From VRUE01 sp963742535 (GTDB taxonomy: Bacteria > Actinomycetota > Thermoleophilia > Solirubrobacterales > 70-9): a DNA stretch of 64,000 bases. A program made the translations under genes and the position numbers. How positions within the stretch are numbered: the first letter of the stretch is position 1; every line of letters begins with the position of its first letter. The stretch lies in assembly GCA_963742535.1 (NCBI GenBank), contig CAVUMC010000002.1, positions 1,984,001 to 2,048,000 on the forward strand, in the 5' to 3' direction. Shown in pieces: positions 24,267 through 32,403 of this stretch. Below the pieces are notes generated by a model, which saw only the letters and a program-made list of their open reading frames with translations, searched no databases and was not told the origin of the DNA.

Positions 24267-24856
24267 GCGCGAAAACCGGCCGCCGGCTGATCCTGGACAT
24301 GTCGGTCTCCTTGGACGGCTTCGCCGCAAAGCGCGATCACGAGATCGACTGGTACACCCCCGGCGAGGGCCGGCTGCCGGACCACGGCGCCCAGCGCCAT
24401 CGCCTCAACCTCGAGCTGCTCGGTCAGATCGGGCTGATCGTGCTCGGGCGCCGCGGGTACGAAGACATGTTCAGGGGCTGGGCGGATTCGGACAATCCGA
24501 TGGCGCGGCTGATGAACTCGCTCCCCAAGCTCGTCTTCTCGCAGGGCCTTTCGACCGTCGAGTGGAACAACGCGAGCCTCGCCCAGCGTCCGATCGAGGA
24601 TGAGATACCCGCGCGCAAGGCCGAAGAGGGCAAGGACATGGTCGTCTTCGGCGGCGCCCGCATCGCCCACAGCCTGATCCGCGCGCGTCTCGTCGACGAG
24701 TACCGGCTGACTGTCCATCCAGTTGCGCTCGGTGAGGGACTCCCACTGATGCACGGCCTCCCCGAGCCACAGCGCTTCGAGATGGTCAGCAACACCGTCT
24801 TCGCGGACGGCTCCGCGACTCAGGTTCTACGGCCACTCGAGCGGGTAGCGGCCTAG
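24263..24856 (+). CDS. RibD/DHFR-like reductase family protein (second of pair)
   Basis: 197 residues from GTG 24263, which overlaps the stop of the preceding gene. Same fold: LILDMSVSLDGFAAKRDHEI, LIVLGRRGYEDMFRGWADSD and MVVFGGARIAHSLIRARLVD followed by DEYRLTVHPVALGEG. The two paralogs are only distantly similar, so this is not a recent duplication; they may work as a heteromer. Confidence 0.88.
   Translation: MSAKTGRRLILDMSVSLDGFAAKRDHEIDWYTPGEGRLPDHGAQRHRLNLELLGQIGLIVLGRRGYEDMFRGWADSDNPMARLMNSLPKLVFSQGLSTVEWNNASLAQRPIEDEIPARKAEEGKDMVVFGGARIAHSLIRARLVDEYRLTVHPVALGEGLPLMHGLPEPQRFEMVSNTVFADGSATQVLRPLERVAA
24823..24848 (+). promoter_or_regulatory. Sigma-B-type promoter candidate (GGTT-N16-GGGTAG)
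   Basis: GGTT at 24823 and GGGTAG at 24843-24848, inside the 3' end of the second reductase gene and 27 bases before the next ATG. Confidence 0.4.
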
Positions 24857-24875
24857 CTGACGAAAGGAGTTGGTC

Positions 24876-25217
24876 ATGCCCCCTCGCGGAGTGAAAAAAG
24901 GGTCCAAGCGGGCCCGCCAGTACGAGCACATCAAGAAGAGCGAGAAGGAATCCGGGCGTTCGGAGAAACGCGCTGAGCAGATCGCGGCGCGCTCGGTGAA
25001 CAAGGAAAAGGCGCGCTCCGGGGAATCGAAAACCTCTTCGCGCAGTTCCAAACGCGGCGGCTCCGCCAGCAAACGGGGCGGCAAACGCTCGGGGAACGGG
25101 CCCGACGGCCGCACTCGCGAACAGCTCTACAACGACGCCAAGAAGCTCAACATCGAAGGGCGCTCGTCGATGAGCAAGGACCAGCTGCAGCGGGCTGTTT
25201 CCGGCGCGGAAAGCTGA
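24876..25217 (+). CDS. Small basic protein with Rho_N-like C-terminal helix pair
   Basis: 113 residues from ATG 24876 (RBS AAAGGAG). The first 70 residues are highly charged and low-complexity (Lys, Arg, Ser, Gly), the rest a short helical motif (RTREQLYNDAKKLNIEG followed by SSMSKDQLQRAV) like SAP/Rho N-terminal nucleic-acid-binding motifs. Related proteins are often annotated as plasmid stabilisation proteins without evidence. Probably a stress-induced nucleic-acid-binding protein. Confidence 0.8.
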   Translation: MPPRGVKKGSKRARQYEHIKKSEKESGRSEKRAEQIAARSVNKEKARSGESKTSSRSSKRGGSASKRGGKRSGNGPDGRTREQLYNDAKKLNIEGRSSMSKDQLQRAVSGAES

Positions 25218-25223
25218 AGCGGC

Positions 25224-25640
25224 TCAGGTTCGCTGGGCGGCCTCGGTAGAGGGCTCCCAGAAGTCTTCGACCTTGGTCGCATCGCCCTCATCGATCCGCC
25301 GCGAGACGGCCCAGATCTCGACCGGCTCGTCGCCCTCATTGCGGTGCGAGCGGGTTGTCCCCGGCGCGACGCGGACGACCGAACCGGCGACGACTTGCTC
25401 GACCGCCTCGCCGAAGCGCATCGTCAAGCTGCCGCTGGTGACGATGTAGAGCTCCTCCAGTTGATCGTGGTGGTGACCGTTGCCCTGCTCGAAATCGGAA
25501 TGGGGCGGGACGCGAATCAAGGTCACGGCGACCTGCTCGGATCCGAGCGCCTCCTTCAGGCTGCGGAACTCACCGGGGACGTCGCTGTCGGCATAGGGGT
25601 TCTCGACCTCATCAGCTTTGACGATCGAGTAGCCGCTCAT
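25224..25640 (-). CDS. Cupin-domain protein
   Basis: 138 residues forming one small beta-barrel cupin. Metal-binding motif 1 is visible as GNGHHHDQLEELYIVTSG (His, His, Glu) and motif 2 around VAPGTTRSHRNEGDEP (His). Such proteins can be dioxygenases, isomerases or sugar-binding regulators; the substrate is not evident. RBS-like GGAGCAGG precedes the ATG. Confidence 0.85.
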   Translation of the reverse strand: MSGYSIVKADEVENPYADSDVPGEFRSLKEALGSEQVAVTLIRVPPHSDFEQGNGHHHDQLEELYIVTSGSLTMRFGEAVEQVVAGSVVRVAPGTTRSHRNEGDEPVEIWAVSRRIDEGDATKVEDFWEPSTEAAQRT

Positions 25641-25649
25641 GTCCTGCTC

Positions 25650-25674
25650 CTACCCGCGGCTCGCTTCACCAACC
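25650..25674 (-). promoter_or_regulatory. Sigma-B-type promoter candidate (GGTT-N15-GGGTAG)
   Basis: On the minus strand GGTT (25674-25671) and GGGTAG (25655-25650), ending nine bases before the cupin ATG; transcription would start at or near the start codon. The intervening bases also resemble an RBS, so the call is tentative. The remaining 25675-25889 holds no gene or clear signal. Confidence 0.35.
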
Positions 25675-25889
25675 GCAAGTCGTCGTCGCGCTCAGCTACC
25701 GCGACCTCCGTTTTCGTCGCCATGCGAGCAAAAGGGAGTTTGCGTCACTAAGGCGCGGCGCTCCTCGGTGACGCCGATCCCCTCCAGCCCTGGCACGGAT
25801 GGCAAGGGTTGCTTGCGCCCTGGGAGGCTGGCCGAGGCGATCCATGCTCTTTGGGCACCGCAGCGTCCATCGTCTCTCCTTCGGTTGGG

Positions 25890-26885
25890 TCAGCCGGGGG
25901 TGAGCGAGCGGCTCAGTCGCGGCAGGACCTCGCGCCCGTAAACGTCGATCGCCGCCAGTGGGTCGGCGCCCGAATTATTCATCAGCACCACCGTCGTCGC
26001 GCCCATCGCTTCGACTTCGCGGATCCGCTCGACGTGCTGCTCGGGATCGGCGGCGATGATCATCGCCTCGCGCAGATCGTCGTCTGAGATCTGCTTCTCG
26101 CCGTGCTCGTACATCGTCTTCGGGTCGTGCCAATCGTCCCTGTAGAACTCTTTCGGCTGGGCGCCCTTCCAGACCCGCGCACCCTCGAGCGCCGCCTCGT
26201 CGTCCTCGGCCCAGGAGAAGGCGGCCTGGAGGATGATCTCGCCCGGCTCGCGGTCGGCATCCGAGGCGGCGGAGCGGTAGGCGTCAAGGATCTCCGGCAC
26301 GGATTCGGGATCGGCCAGCGTCCAGAGGCCGTCGCCCTGACGCCCGGCGACGGCAGCGGCCTGAGGGCCGAAGGCGGAGACATAGATCGGTGGCCGGCGG
26401 TCCTCCGGCAGGCTGTGGATGGAGGCGCCGTCAGCGGCGAAGTGGTCACCCTTGCCGCTCAGCTTCACGCCGTCCCAGAGGGCCCGGATCATCTCCAAGG
26501 CCTCCTCCATGCGCTTGATCTGCTCGCCGACCGAGGGCCAGCCGTGGCCGAGCGGCGCCTCGTTCAGTGCCTCGCCGGAGCCGAAACCGAGGTAGGGGCG
26601 GCCGGGGAACATCATCTCCATCGTCGCCCAGGCCTGGGCGATCAGCGCCGGGTGATAGCGCGGTCCGGGCGGGGTGACGCCGGTGCCGAAGAAGGCGCGC
26701 TCGGTCGCCTGCGCGGCGGCGCCGAGCCAAACCCAGGCGTTGCCGGACTCGCCGCCCTCCCACCAGGGCTGGAGGTGGTCGCTGCAGCCGAACCCGTCGA
26801 AGCCGGCCCGCTCCGTCTCGACCGCCTGGCGCAGCAAATCGTCGGGCGGAAACTGCTCGTGGGCACAGAAGTGGAAGTAGCGCAT
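25890..26885 (-). CDS. F420-dependent LLM-class oxidoreductase
   Basis: 331 residues of the luciferase-like monooxygenase TIM-barrel superfamily, closest by eye to the F420-dependent glucose-6-phosphate dehydrogenase-like branch: FDGFGCSDHLQPWWEGGESG, GTGVTPPGPRYHPALIAQA and YLGFGSGEALNE. Cofactor F420H2 is expected from the family. Divergent from a HAD hydrolase, with two facing sigma-B-type promoters in the 80-base gap. Confidence 0.9.
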   Translation of the reverse strand: MRYFHFCAHEQFPPDDLLRQAVETERAGFDGFGCSDHLQPWWEGGESGNAWVWLGAAAQATERAFFGTGVTPPGPRYHPALIAQAWATMEMMFPGRPYLGFGSGEALNEAPLGHGWPSVGEQIKRMEEALEMIRALWDGVKLSGKGDHFAADGASIHSLPEDRRPPIYVSAFGPQAAAVAGRQGDGLWTLADPESVPEILDAYRSAASDADREPGEIILQAAFSWAEDDEAALEGARVWKGAQPKEFYRDDWHDPKTMYEHGEKQISDDDLREAMIIAADPEQHVERIREVEAMGATTVVLMNNSGADPLAAIDVYGREVLPRLSRSLTPG

Positions 26886-26894
26886 GCTCGTCGG

Positions 26895-26919
26895 TTACCC
26901 GGTTGCGGGCGGGCAAAGC
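26895..26919 (-). promoter_or_regulatory. Sigma-B-type promoter candidate (GCTT-N15-GGGTAA)
   Basis: Minus strand GCTT (26919-26916) and GGGTAA (26900-26895), ending nine bases before the LLM oxidoreductase ATG, which fits a leaderless transcript. Confidence 0.5.
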
Positions 26920-26929
26920 GCGGATAGGC

Positions 26930-26955
26930 GGATAGGGGTTGCAAAGCGCGGGTAT
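26930..26955 (+). promoter_or_regulatory. Sigma-B-type promoter candidate (GGAT-N16-GGGTAT)
   Basis: GGAT at 26930 and GGGTAT at 26950-26955, ending ten bases before the HAD hydrolase ATG. Divergent partner of the preceding site. Confidence 0.4.
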
Positions 26956-26965
26956 CAGTTGGTTC

Positions 26966-27673
26966 ATGTCCACCGCGAACACGCCGACCACTGTCGTCCT
27001 CGACATCGACGGGACCCTCGTCGACACCAACTACCAGCACGCGATCGCCTGGCACCGCGCCTTGCGTGACCACGACTACGCCGTGCAGCTCTGGCAGATC
27101 CACCGTCACATCGGCATGGGCGGCGACCAGATCGTCGCGGACCTGATTGGCGATGATGGTGAGGAGAAGGACGGCGACGCGATCCGGGAGGCGGAGGGCG
27201 AGGCCTACGGCGAGCTGATCGGCGAAGTGCAGGCGATGCACGGCGCCACCGAGCTCCTGCAAGAGCTGCGCGAGGACGGCGCCAAGGCGATCCTCGCCAG
27301 CTCGGCGAAGGCCGATGAGGTCGAGCACTACCTCGACCTGCTCGATGCGCGCGACCTGGTCGAGGGCTGGACCAGCTCGGCCGACGTCGAGCGCACCAAG
27401 CCCCACCCCGACCTCGTCCAAGTCGCCCTCGAGAAGGTCGGCTGCGATGGGCCGGCGGTGATGGTCGGCGACTCGACTTGGGATGTGAAGGCGGCCGACG
27501 CCGCCGGCATCCCGACCCTGGCGGTCCTAACCGGCGGCTTCTCCGAGTCCGAGCTACGCGAGGCCGGCGCCGTCGAAGTCTGCGAATCGATCGGCGAGCT
27601 GCGCAAGGACCGCGAGACGCTGAGGCGCCTCGCGAAGCCGATCGTCGCGAGAGCCGGTCATTCCGGCTACTGA
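26966..27673 (+). CDS. HAD-superfamily hydrolase (phosphoglycolate phosphatase-like)
   Basis: 235 residues. Motif I VLDIDGTLVDTN with nucleophile Asp13 and acid/base Asp15; motif II ILASSAKADE; the Lys of motif III in ERTKPHPDL; motif IV VMVGDSTWDVKAA. A helical cap between residues 20 and 90 places it in subclass I. Start at ATG 26966 follows the promoter spacing; the earlier start at 26939 would lie in the promoter. Substrate unknown. Confidence 0.88.
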   Translation: MSTANTPTTVVLDIDGTLVDTNYQHAIAWHRALRDHDYAVQLWQIHRHIGMGGDQIVADLIGDDGEEKDGDAIREAEGEAYGELIGEVQAMHGATELLQELREDGAKAILASSAKADEVEHYLDLLDARDLVEGWTSSADVERTKPHPDLVQVALEKVGCDGPAVMVGDSTWDVKAADAAGIPTLAVLTGGFSESELREAGAVEVCESIGELRKDRETLRRLAKPIVARAGHSGY

Positions 27674-27769
27674 TCGCTTTATGACCCTATGGGCATGTAA
27701 ATCGATCAGTTAACGCTGCGCTGCACCGCTCTACATGTTTGGGACCCAAGGTTTGGGAGACTGCTTGAG

Positions 27770-28873
27770 ATGCGCTCGCGGGCCTCTGCCACCTTGCTCT
27801 TGGCGGGCGTGCTGGCCCTGATCGCCGCCACGTCCGCCGCCGCTGTGCCGACGCTCTTCTGGGGGGTCGTGCCCCAGTTGCAGCAGAGCGACGCGCAGTT
27901 GCAGCGGCTGAAGCGGGGTGGCGCGGACAGTGTTCGCCTGCCGGTCGCCTGGGGCAGCGTGCAGCCGTCTCCCCGCGGCGGCTTCAACTGGTCGGGCATC
28001 GACGCTCAGGTCGGCGCTGCGGCGCGGGCGCGCCTGGAGGTGCTCCCCTTCCTCTATGACGCACCGCGTTGGGCGGTGCCCTCGCGTGCTGTGCCCGGCT
28101 CGGCCGGAGCGCGGGCGCCGTTGCACCTGCCGGCGAGTGGTCGCGCCGGGCGCGCTTGGTCGACCTTTGCCCGCGCTGCCGTCGCTCGCTACGGGCCGCG
28201 AGGCACCTTCTGGAGTGAAAACCCGACCGTGCCCCGTCGCCCGATCCACCACTGGCAGGTCTGGAACGAGCCGAACTTCAAGTACTTCGTCGTGCGGCCC
28301 AACCCAGCGGAATACGGGCGCTTGGTCAAGCGGACAGCCACCGCGATCCACTCGGCCGACTCGCACGCCCAGATCATCCTTGCCGGCCTCTTTGCCCGGC
28401 CCGGCGAGGCCACACGGCCCTTCAATCCGCCGCAGGCCTACTTCGCGACCGACTTCCTGCGCCTGATGTACCAACGCACACCGGGCGTGCGCGCCGCCTT
28501 CGATGGCGTCGCTCTGCACCCATACACCGCCACTTATCAGCGCCTCGCGCCCGAGATCGAAGAAGTCCGCTCGGTCCTGCGCCGCGCCCACGATGGTGGC
28601 ATCGGCCTCTGGATCACCGAGCTGGGCTGGAGCTCCGAACGACCCAACCGCAGCGACTCCTTCGCCAAGGGCCTGCACGGTCAGGCGGCGCAGCTGAAGG
28701 GGGCCTTCTCGCTCCTGCGCCAGGAGCAGGGCCGCTGGCGCCTCAAACGCGTCTACTGGTTCTCAGTCGACGACGTCCCCGGCGTCTGCAACTTCTGCGG
28801 GGGCACCGGCCTCTTCCGCCGCAATGGCCAGCCGAAGCCGGCCTGGCACAGCTTCGTCCGCTTCGCCCGCTGA
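27770..28873 (+). CDS. Secreted glycoside hydrolase, clan GH-A type
   Basis: 367 residues with a signal peptide (about 1-25). The TIM-barrel shows the two catalytic glutamates of clan A: Glu167 in VWNEPNFKYF (acid/base) and Glu284 in LWITELGWSS (nucleophile). Similar to GH39/GH5-like enzymes of actinobacteria. Probably cleaves a plant or microbial polysaccharide outside the cell. The 96 bases upstream hold an inverted TGATCG...CGATCA pair but no clear promoter. Confidence 0.85.
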   Translation: MRSRASATLLLAGVLALIAATSAAAVPTLFWGVVPQLQQSDAQLQRLKRGGADSVRLPVAWGSVQPSPRGGFNWSGIDAQVGAAARARLEVLPFLYDAPRWAVPSRAVPGSAGARAPLHLPASGRAGRAWSTFARAAVARYGPRGTFWSENPTVPRRPIHHWQVWNEPNFKYFVVRPNPAEYGRLVKRTATAIHSADSHAQIILAGLFARPGEATRPFNPPQAYFATDFLRLMYQRTPGVRAAFDGVALHPYTATYQRLAPEIEEVRSVLRRAHDGGIGLWITELGWSSERPNRSDSFAKGLHGQAAQLKGAFSLLRQEQGRWRLKRVYWFSVDDVPGVCNFCGGTGLFRRNGQPKPAWHSFVRFAR

Positions 28874-28911
28874 GCTCGCGATAAGCGCTACGAGGAGCCT
28901 TCGCGCCAATC

Positions 28912-28936
28912 GTTTGGCTCCCCCGGCGAGGGGTAC
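28912..28936 (+). promoter_or_regulatory. Sigma-B-type promoter (GTTT-N15-GGGTAC)
   Basis: Full match to the actinobacterial sigma-B form: GTTT at 28912-28915, 15 bases, GGGTAC at 28931-28936, 17 bases before the SDR gene. Confidence 0.6.
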
Positions 28937-28953
28937 ACCGCCGTTGAGGAATC

Positions 28954-29781
28954 GTGAAGAGCGTTCTCGTCACCGGCAGCTCAAGCGGCATCGGACGGGC
29001 GACCGTCGAGCTATTGGCGCGCGACGGCTGGAGGGTCTTTGCCGGGGTTCGAGATGCGGCTGACGCCACTGCGCTCGAAGCCGTGCCGGGCGAGATCGTC
29101 GCGGTCGTCCTCGACGTCACCGACGCGGAGTCGCTCGCGGCCGCCGCGGCGGTGGTCGGCGAGGCCACCGGCGGCGCTCTCGACGCCGTCGTCTCCAACG
29201 CCGGCATCGCCGTCGGTGGGGCGCTCGAGGCGGTCGAGCCGGAGCAGCTGCGGGAGATCCTCGACGTCAACGTCGTCGGCGCGGTGGCCGTGGTTCAGGG
29301 CCTCCTGCCGCTGCTGCGGGCAGCTCACGGACGGATCCTGCTCGTCGGCTCGCTCGGCGGACGCGTCGCCTTCCCCTTCGCTGCGCCCTACCACGCCTCC
29401 AAGTTTGCGCTCGAGGGGATCGCCGACTCGCTGCGCGCGGAGCTGCGTCCGCAAGGAGTGACGGTCGGCTTGATCGAGCCCGGCCCGATCGCCACGCCGA
29501 TCTGGGCGAAGGCGCGGGAGCAGGTCGCCAGCCAACGGGTCGGCCTCGACGAGGAACGGAGCGGGCTTTACGCGCAGCGGCTGAGGGACTTTGAAGACAG
29601 CCTGCGCAGCGCTGAGCAAAAGGGGGAGTCGCCGGCCAAGGTCGCCGAAAAGATCGGCGACGCACTCAGCGGCAGCGACTCCCGCTATCCCGTCGGTCGT
29701 GGCGCCCGGACCCTGGTGGCGTTTCGCCACCTGCTTCCCGACGCCGTCTTCGACCGCCTCGCTCGCACCCTGATTTCCTGA
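28954..29781 (+). CDS. Short-chain dehydrogenase/reductase (SDR)
   Basis: 275 residues, classical SDR. Cofactor motif TGSSSGIGR (7-15), NAG at 82-84, catalytic Ser about 133 in VGSLGG, Tyr146 and Lys150 in YHASK. GTG start with RBS-like TTGAGGA, directly behind a strong sigma-B-type promoter. Substrate is not predictable; the C-terminal extension (200-275) is helical. Confidence 0.92.
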   Translation: MKSVLVTGSSSGIGRATVELLARDGWRVFAGVRDAADATALEAVPGEIVAVVLDVTDAESLAAAAAVVGEATGGALDAVVSNAGIAVGGALEAVEPEQLREILDVNVVGAVAVVQGLLPLLRAAHGRILLVGSLGGRVAFPFAAPYHASKFALEGIADSLRAELRPQGVTVGLIEPGPIATPIWAKAREQVASQRVGLDEERSGLYAQRLRDFEDSLRSAEQKGESPAKVAEKIGDALSGSDSRYPVGRGARTLVAFRHLLPDAVFDRLARTLIS

Positions 29782-29784
29782 CGC

Positions 29785-30015
29785 TCAGCCCTGCAGTCGT
29801 TTCGCCAGCAGCGCTTTGCCCTGCTCGGCTCCTTTGCGGCTGGTCTCCTGAGCGCGCCGGAAGAGATCGGTGAGCTCGGAGTCGCCCTCGCGCTCGGCGT
29901 CCTCGATGTAGGTGTCGAGTCGCAGCACGTTGCTCAGGCACTGCTCGGTGAACCAGATCACGTTGTAGTCCTTGTCCTTGGTCCCGGTGACCTGACCCGT
30001 CTCTTGTGTGCCCAT
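29785..30015 (-). CDS. Small conserved-type protein, unrecognised
   Basis: 76 residues from ATG 30015 (RBS GGTAACAGAG). N-terminal polar stretch, then KDYNVIWFTEQCLSNVLRLD and an acidic-to-basic helical half (YIEDAEREGDSELTDLFRRA, then QETSRKGAEQGKALLAKRL). The helix pattern recalls half of a ferritin-like bundle, but no fold can be assigned. Its promoter is a clear GTTT-N15-GGGTAG, so it is probably stress induced. Confidence 0.75.
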   Translation of the reverse strand: MGTQETGQVTGTKDKDYNVIWFTEQCLSNVLRLDTYIEDAEREGDSELTDLFRRAQETSRKGAEQGKALLAKRLQG

Positions 30016-30052
30016 CTCTGTTACCTCCTCAGTCGCTTGCGGTACTTCCGCG

Positions 30053-30077
30053 CTACCCCCGGAGAGGCAGGCAAAAC
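30053..30077 (-). promoter_or_regulatory. Sigma-B-type promoter (GTTT-N15-GGGTAG)
   Basis: Minus strand GTTT (30077-30074) and GGGTAG (30058-30053), 37 bases before the 76-residue protein. Confidence 0.6.
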
Positions 30078-30107
30078 GATTTGTGAGGGGCCGGGGCTGT
30101 GGTGGGA

Positions 30108-30917
30108 TCAGCTGACGAGGAGCGCCAAGATCACGACGATCGCGAGCGGGGTCCCAATCAGGGAGAGGTAGCGGAAGAACTTGGCGAAGCCGCCGCGGTA
30201 GCGGACGCTCTCCATCAGGGTGAGGCCGACGACGTGGGCCATGTTGGCGAGCGCGACTCCGATCGCGATCAGGATCGCGGCGGCGGCCTTGCCGCTGACG
30301 CTGCCATTTTCGGCGGTGACCGCGGCGGCGAGGACGCCGCAGGCGATCGTGCCGAAGATGCCGGCGACCATGCCGGCGAAGTCGGTGCGCGAGAGGCCGG
30401 GCAGGTAGGAGGTGCCGATTTCGTGCCCCTCGATCGGGTCGTGGGTGCCCTGGGCGACGGTCTCGACCTCGACGACGTGCTCCTCGCCGCTTTTGTCGAG
30501 GCGCAGGACCACCATCCGCAGTGGCGGCTCGAGCCCGGCTTCGGCCTTTTCCAGCAGCCCTTCCTCGAACCACTTGGCCTGCGCCTGCTCGTGCTCGAAG
30601 ATCACGATCTCGTCCATTGGCGCTTTCAGGAGCGCGTCTTGGGCCGCTTGAATCGGGTCGGGATCGCCGACCTCGCCCGCCGCCTCGAGCCCGTTCGCGC
30701 GCAGCTCCTCGAGCACGCGCCCAAGACGCTCCTCGGCTTCCTGCTTGGGCTCGTCGATGTCGCCGAATGTGTGTCGTAGGGCGTTCGCCTCCACCGCCGG
30801 GACGATCACGCGCAGGTCGATCTCGTTGCCGTTGCCGGCTTTGTCGCCGCGAAGCTCGCGCAGCGACTCAGAGCCGAGCGGATCGCTTGTGACTATCGCC
30901 AGCAGCCGGTGCGCCAT
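30108..30917 (-). CDS. Usp-like domain plus C-terminal membrane domain protein
   Basis: 269 residues from ATG 30917. Residues 1-140 resemble a universal-stress-protein-type Rossmann domain (HRLLAIVTSDPL, GDPDPIQAAQDALLKAPMDE then IVIFEHE). Residues about 175-269 contain three membrane helices (FAGMVAGIFGTIACGVLAAA, AAAILIAIGVALANMAHVVG, IGTPLAIVVILALLVS). It follows an acidic small protein by ten bases, so the two form an operon. The soluble part is similar in layout to the C-terminus of the COG4705 protein at 12142-13332. Confidence 0.78.
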   Translation of the reverse strand: MAHRLLAIVTSDPLGSESLRELRGDKAGNGNEIDLRVIVPAVEANALRHTFGDIDEPKQEAEERLGRVLEELRANGLEAAGEVGDPDPIQAAQDALLKAPMDEIVIFEHEQAQAKWFEEGLLEKAEAGLEPPLRMVVLRLDKSGEEHVVEVETVAQGTHDPIEGHEIGTSYLPGLSRTDFAGMVAGIFGTIACGVLAAAVTAENGSVSGKAAAAILIAIGVALANMAHVVGLTLMESVRYRGGFAKFFRYLSLIGTPLAIVVILALLVS

Positions 30918-30927
30918 CGCGTTGCCC

Positions 30928-31233
30928 TCACTCGTCCTCGGGAATTGCCTCGTCGGGTTCGCCGTACTCGGCATTGCTTCGCTCCTCCGGCGGCGAGGGC
31001 ACGTTGTCGGGGAAGCGGTGCTGGTCACCGTGACTGGCGATGTCCTCCAAATCCTTCTCGGCCAGCTCGAAGCCCTCGGCCTCTCCCTCGCCCGCCTCGA
31101 TCAACGGCTGCTCCGCCGGGTCGTCCGAATCCTTGGCGACCTCGCCGCCGATGCCCGCGGCTTCCGCCGCAGCCGCCTCGGTCTCTTCCTCGGCGAGTGC
31201 CTCGTCCTTGCGCTCTTCTTTGTTTGCATCCAT
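30928..31233 (-). CDS. Small acidic protein, unrecognised
   Basis: 101 residues, very rich in Glu, Ala and Asp and probably disordered, ending with SHGDQHRFPDNVPSPPEERS and an acidic tail. The His/Pro-rich segment looks conserved in type among actinobacterial stress genes. ATG 31233 lies nine bases after a sigma-B-type -10, pointing to a leaderless mRNA. First gene of a two-gene unit with the Usp-like membrane protein. Confidence 0.72.
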   Translation of the reverse strand: MDANKEERKDEALAEEETEAAAAEAAGIGGEVAKDSDDPAEQPLIEAGEGEAEGFELAEKDLEDIASHGDQHRFPDNVPSPPEERSNAEYGEPDEAIPEDE

Positions 31234-31242
31234 AGCTATCGC

Positions 31243-31267
31243 TTACCCACGGTGCGCGGGCGAAAAC
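31243..31267 (-). promoter_or_regulatory. Sigma-B-type promoter (GTTT-N15-GGGTAA)
   Basis: Minus strand GTTT (31267-31264) and GGGTAA (31248-31243), ending nine bases before the acidic-protein ATG. Confidence 0.6.
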
Positions 31268-31305
31268 GCGCGGCGTCGTTTGAGCTCGGCGCGCGGAGGG
31301 CACCG

Positions 31306-32388
31306 ATGAGCATGGATGCTGCCTTTGGCTCCTCGACGCCGCTTTCGCTGGGTGTCGAGGAGGAGCTGCTGCTGATCGACGCCGAAGGGCAGTTGGTTCC
31401 CGCCGCCGAGGAGGTGCTGGAGAGCGTCGCCGGCACGGCCCTCGCCGCGCGCGTTTCGGCCGAGATCTTCACCGAACAGATCGAGCTGAAGACGGGGATA
31501 TGCGGCGATGGCGGGGAGGTGCTGAAGCAGTTGCGCGAGCTGCGCCGAGGCATCCGCGAGGCCGGTTTTGAGCTGCTCGCCTGCGGGCTGCACCCGACCG
31601 TCGCCGGCGGCGAGGCGGTGCTGGTCGACAAGCCCCGCTACGAGATCGTGCGCAGGGACCTTGGCGCCCTGTTGAAGACGCCGCCCTGCGGCCTACACGT
31701 CCACGTCGGCATGGCCGACCCCGAGACCGCGATCGCGGTCACCAACGCCTTCCGCCTTTACCTGCCGGTGCTGCAGGCGCTGAGCGCCAACTCGCCCTTC
31801 GAGGAGGGGGTCGATTCGGGCCACGCCAGCGCCCGCACCCAGGTCGTGCGCAGCTACCCTCGCTTCCAGGTGCCGCGGCATTTCCGCGACTACGCCGAGT
31901 TCCTCGAGGTCGCCGACCAGCTCGTCGCCGCGGCCGGCGTCGACGACTACACCTACATCTGGTGGGACGTGCGACCCCATCCCCGTCTTGGCACGGTCGA
32001 GGTGAGGGCGCTGGACGTGCCGACCGAGCCGCTCACCTCGGCCGCCATCGCCGCCCTGATCCAGGCGATCGCGGCCAAGGAGATCGACCAGCCCAGCGCC
32101 TCGATTCCGCACCGAGAGGCTCTGGAGGAGTCCTATTTTCAGGCCGCCCGGCACGGTCTCGATGCTGAGGTCCTCTTTGGCTCCGAGCGGCTCGAACCGG
32201 TGCGCGAGGCTGCGGCCCGCGTGCTCGATGCGGTTCGTCCTTACGCTCGCCAGCTCGGCGACGCCGATTCACTGGCCCCGGTCGAGCGCATCCTGCGTGA
32301 GGGCAACGGTGCTGATGAGCAGCGCCGGCTGGCGCGGCAGGCCGGACTCGATGGCCTGCTCGCGCGCTTGGTCGAGCGCAGCCGCTGA
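31306..32388 (+). CDS. Carboxylate-amine ligase, GCS2/YbdK family
   Basis: 360 residues of the glutamate-cysteine ligase type 2 family: LSLGVEEELLLIDAEGQLVP at the N-terminus (ATP/metal site), FTEQIELKTGICGDGGEVL, CGLHVHVGMADPETAI and WWDVRPHPRLGTVEVRALD. These enzymes form gamma-glutamyl bonds with weak glutamate-cysteine ligase activity; the natural substrate is often unknown. RBS GCGGAGGG before ATG 31306. Upstream in-frame starts lie antisense to the acidic-protein gene and are rejected. Confidence 0.88.
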   Translation: MSMDAAFGSSTPLSLGVEEELLLIDAEGQLVPAAEEVLESVAGTALAARVSAEIFTEQIELKTGICGDGGEVLKQLRELRRGIREAGFELLACGLHPTVAGGEAVLVDKPRYEIVRRDLGALLKTPPCGLHVHVGMADPETAIAVTNAFRLYLPVLQALSANSPFEEGVDSGHASARTQVVRSYPRFQVPRHFRDYAEFLEVADQLVAAAGVDDYTYIWWDVRPHPRLGTVEVRALDVPTEPLTSAAIAALIQAIAAKEIDQPSASIPHREALEESYFQAARHGLDAEVLFGSERLEPVREAAARVLDAVRPYARQLGDADSLAPVERILREGNGADEQRRLARQAGLDGLLARLVERSR

Positions 32389-32403
32389 GCCGGGGTCAGC
32401 CCG

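Noticed and set aside
27674..27769. TGATCG...CGATCA inverted pair as operator or terminator
   Set aside because: Arms are only six bases with a long gap; such pairs occur by chance.
30745..31305. N-terminal extension of the carboxylate-amine ligase
   Set aside because: The extension lies antisense to the acidic-protein gene, and the family start LSLGVEEEL follows ATG 31306 with a ribosome binding site.
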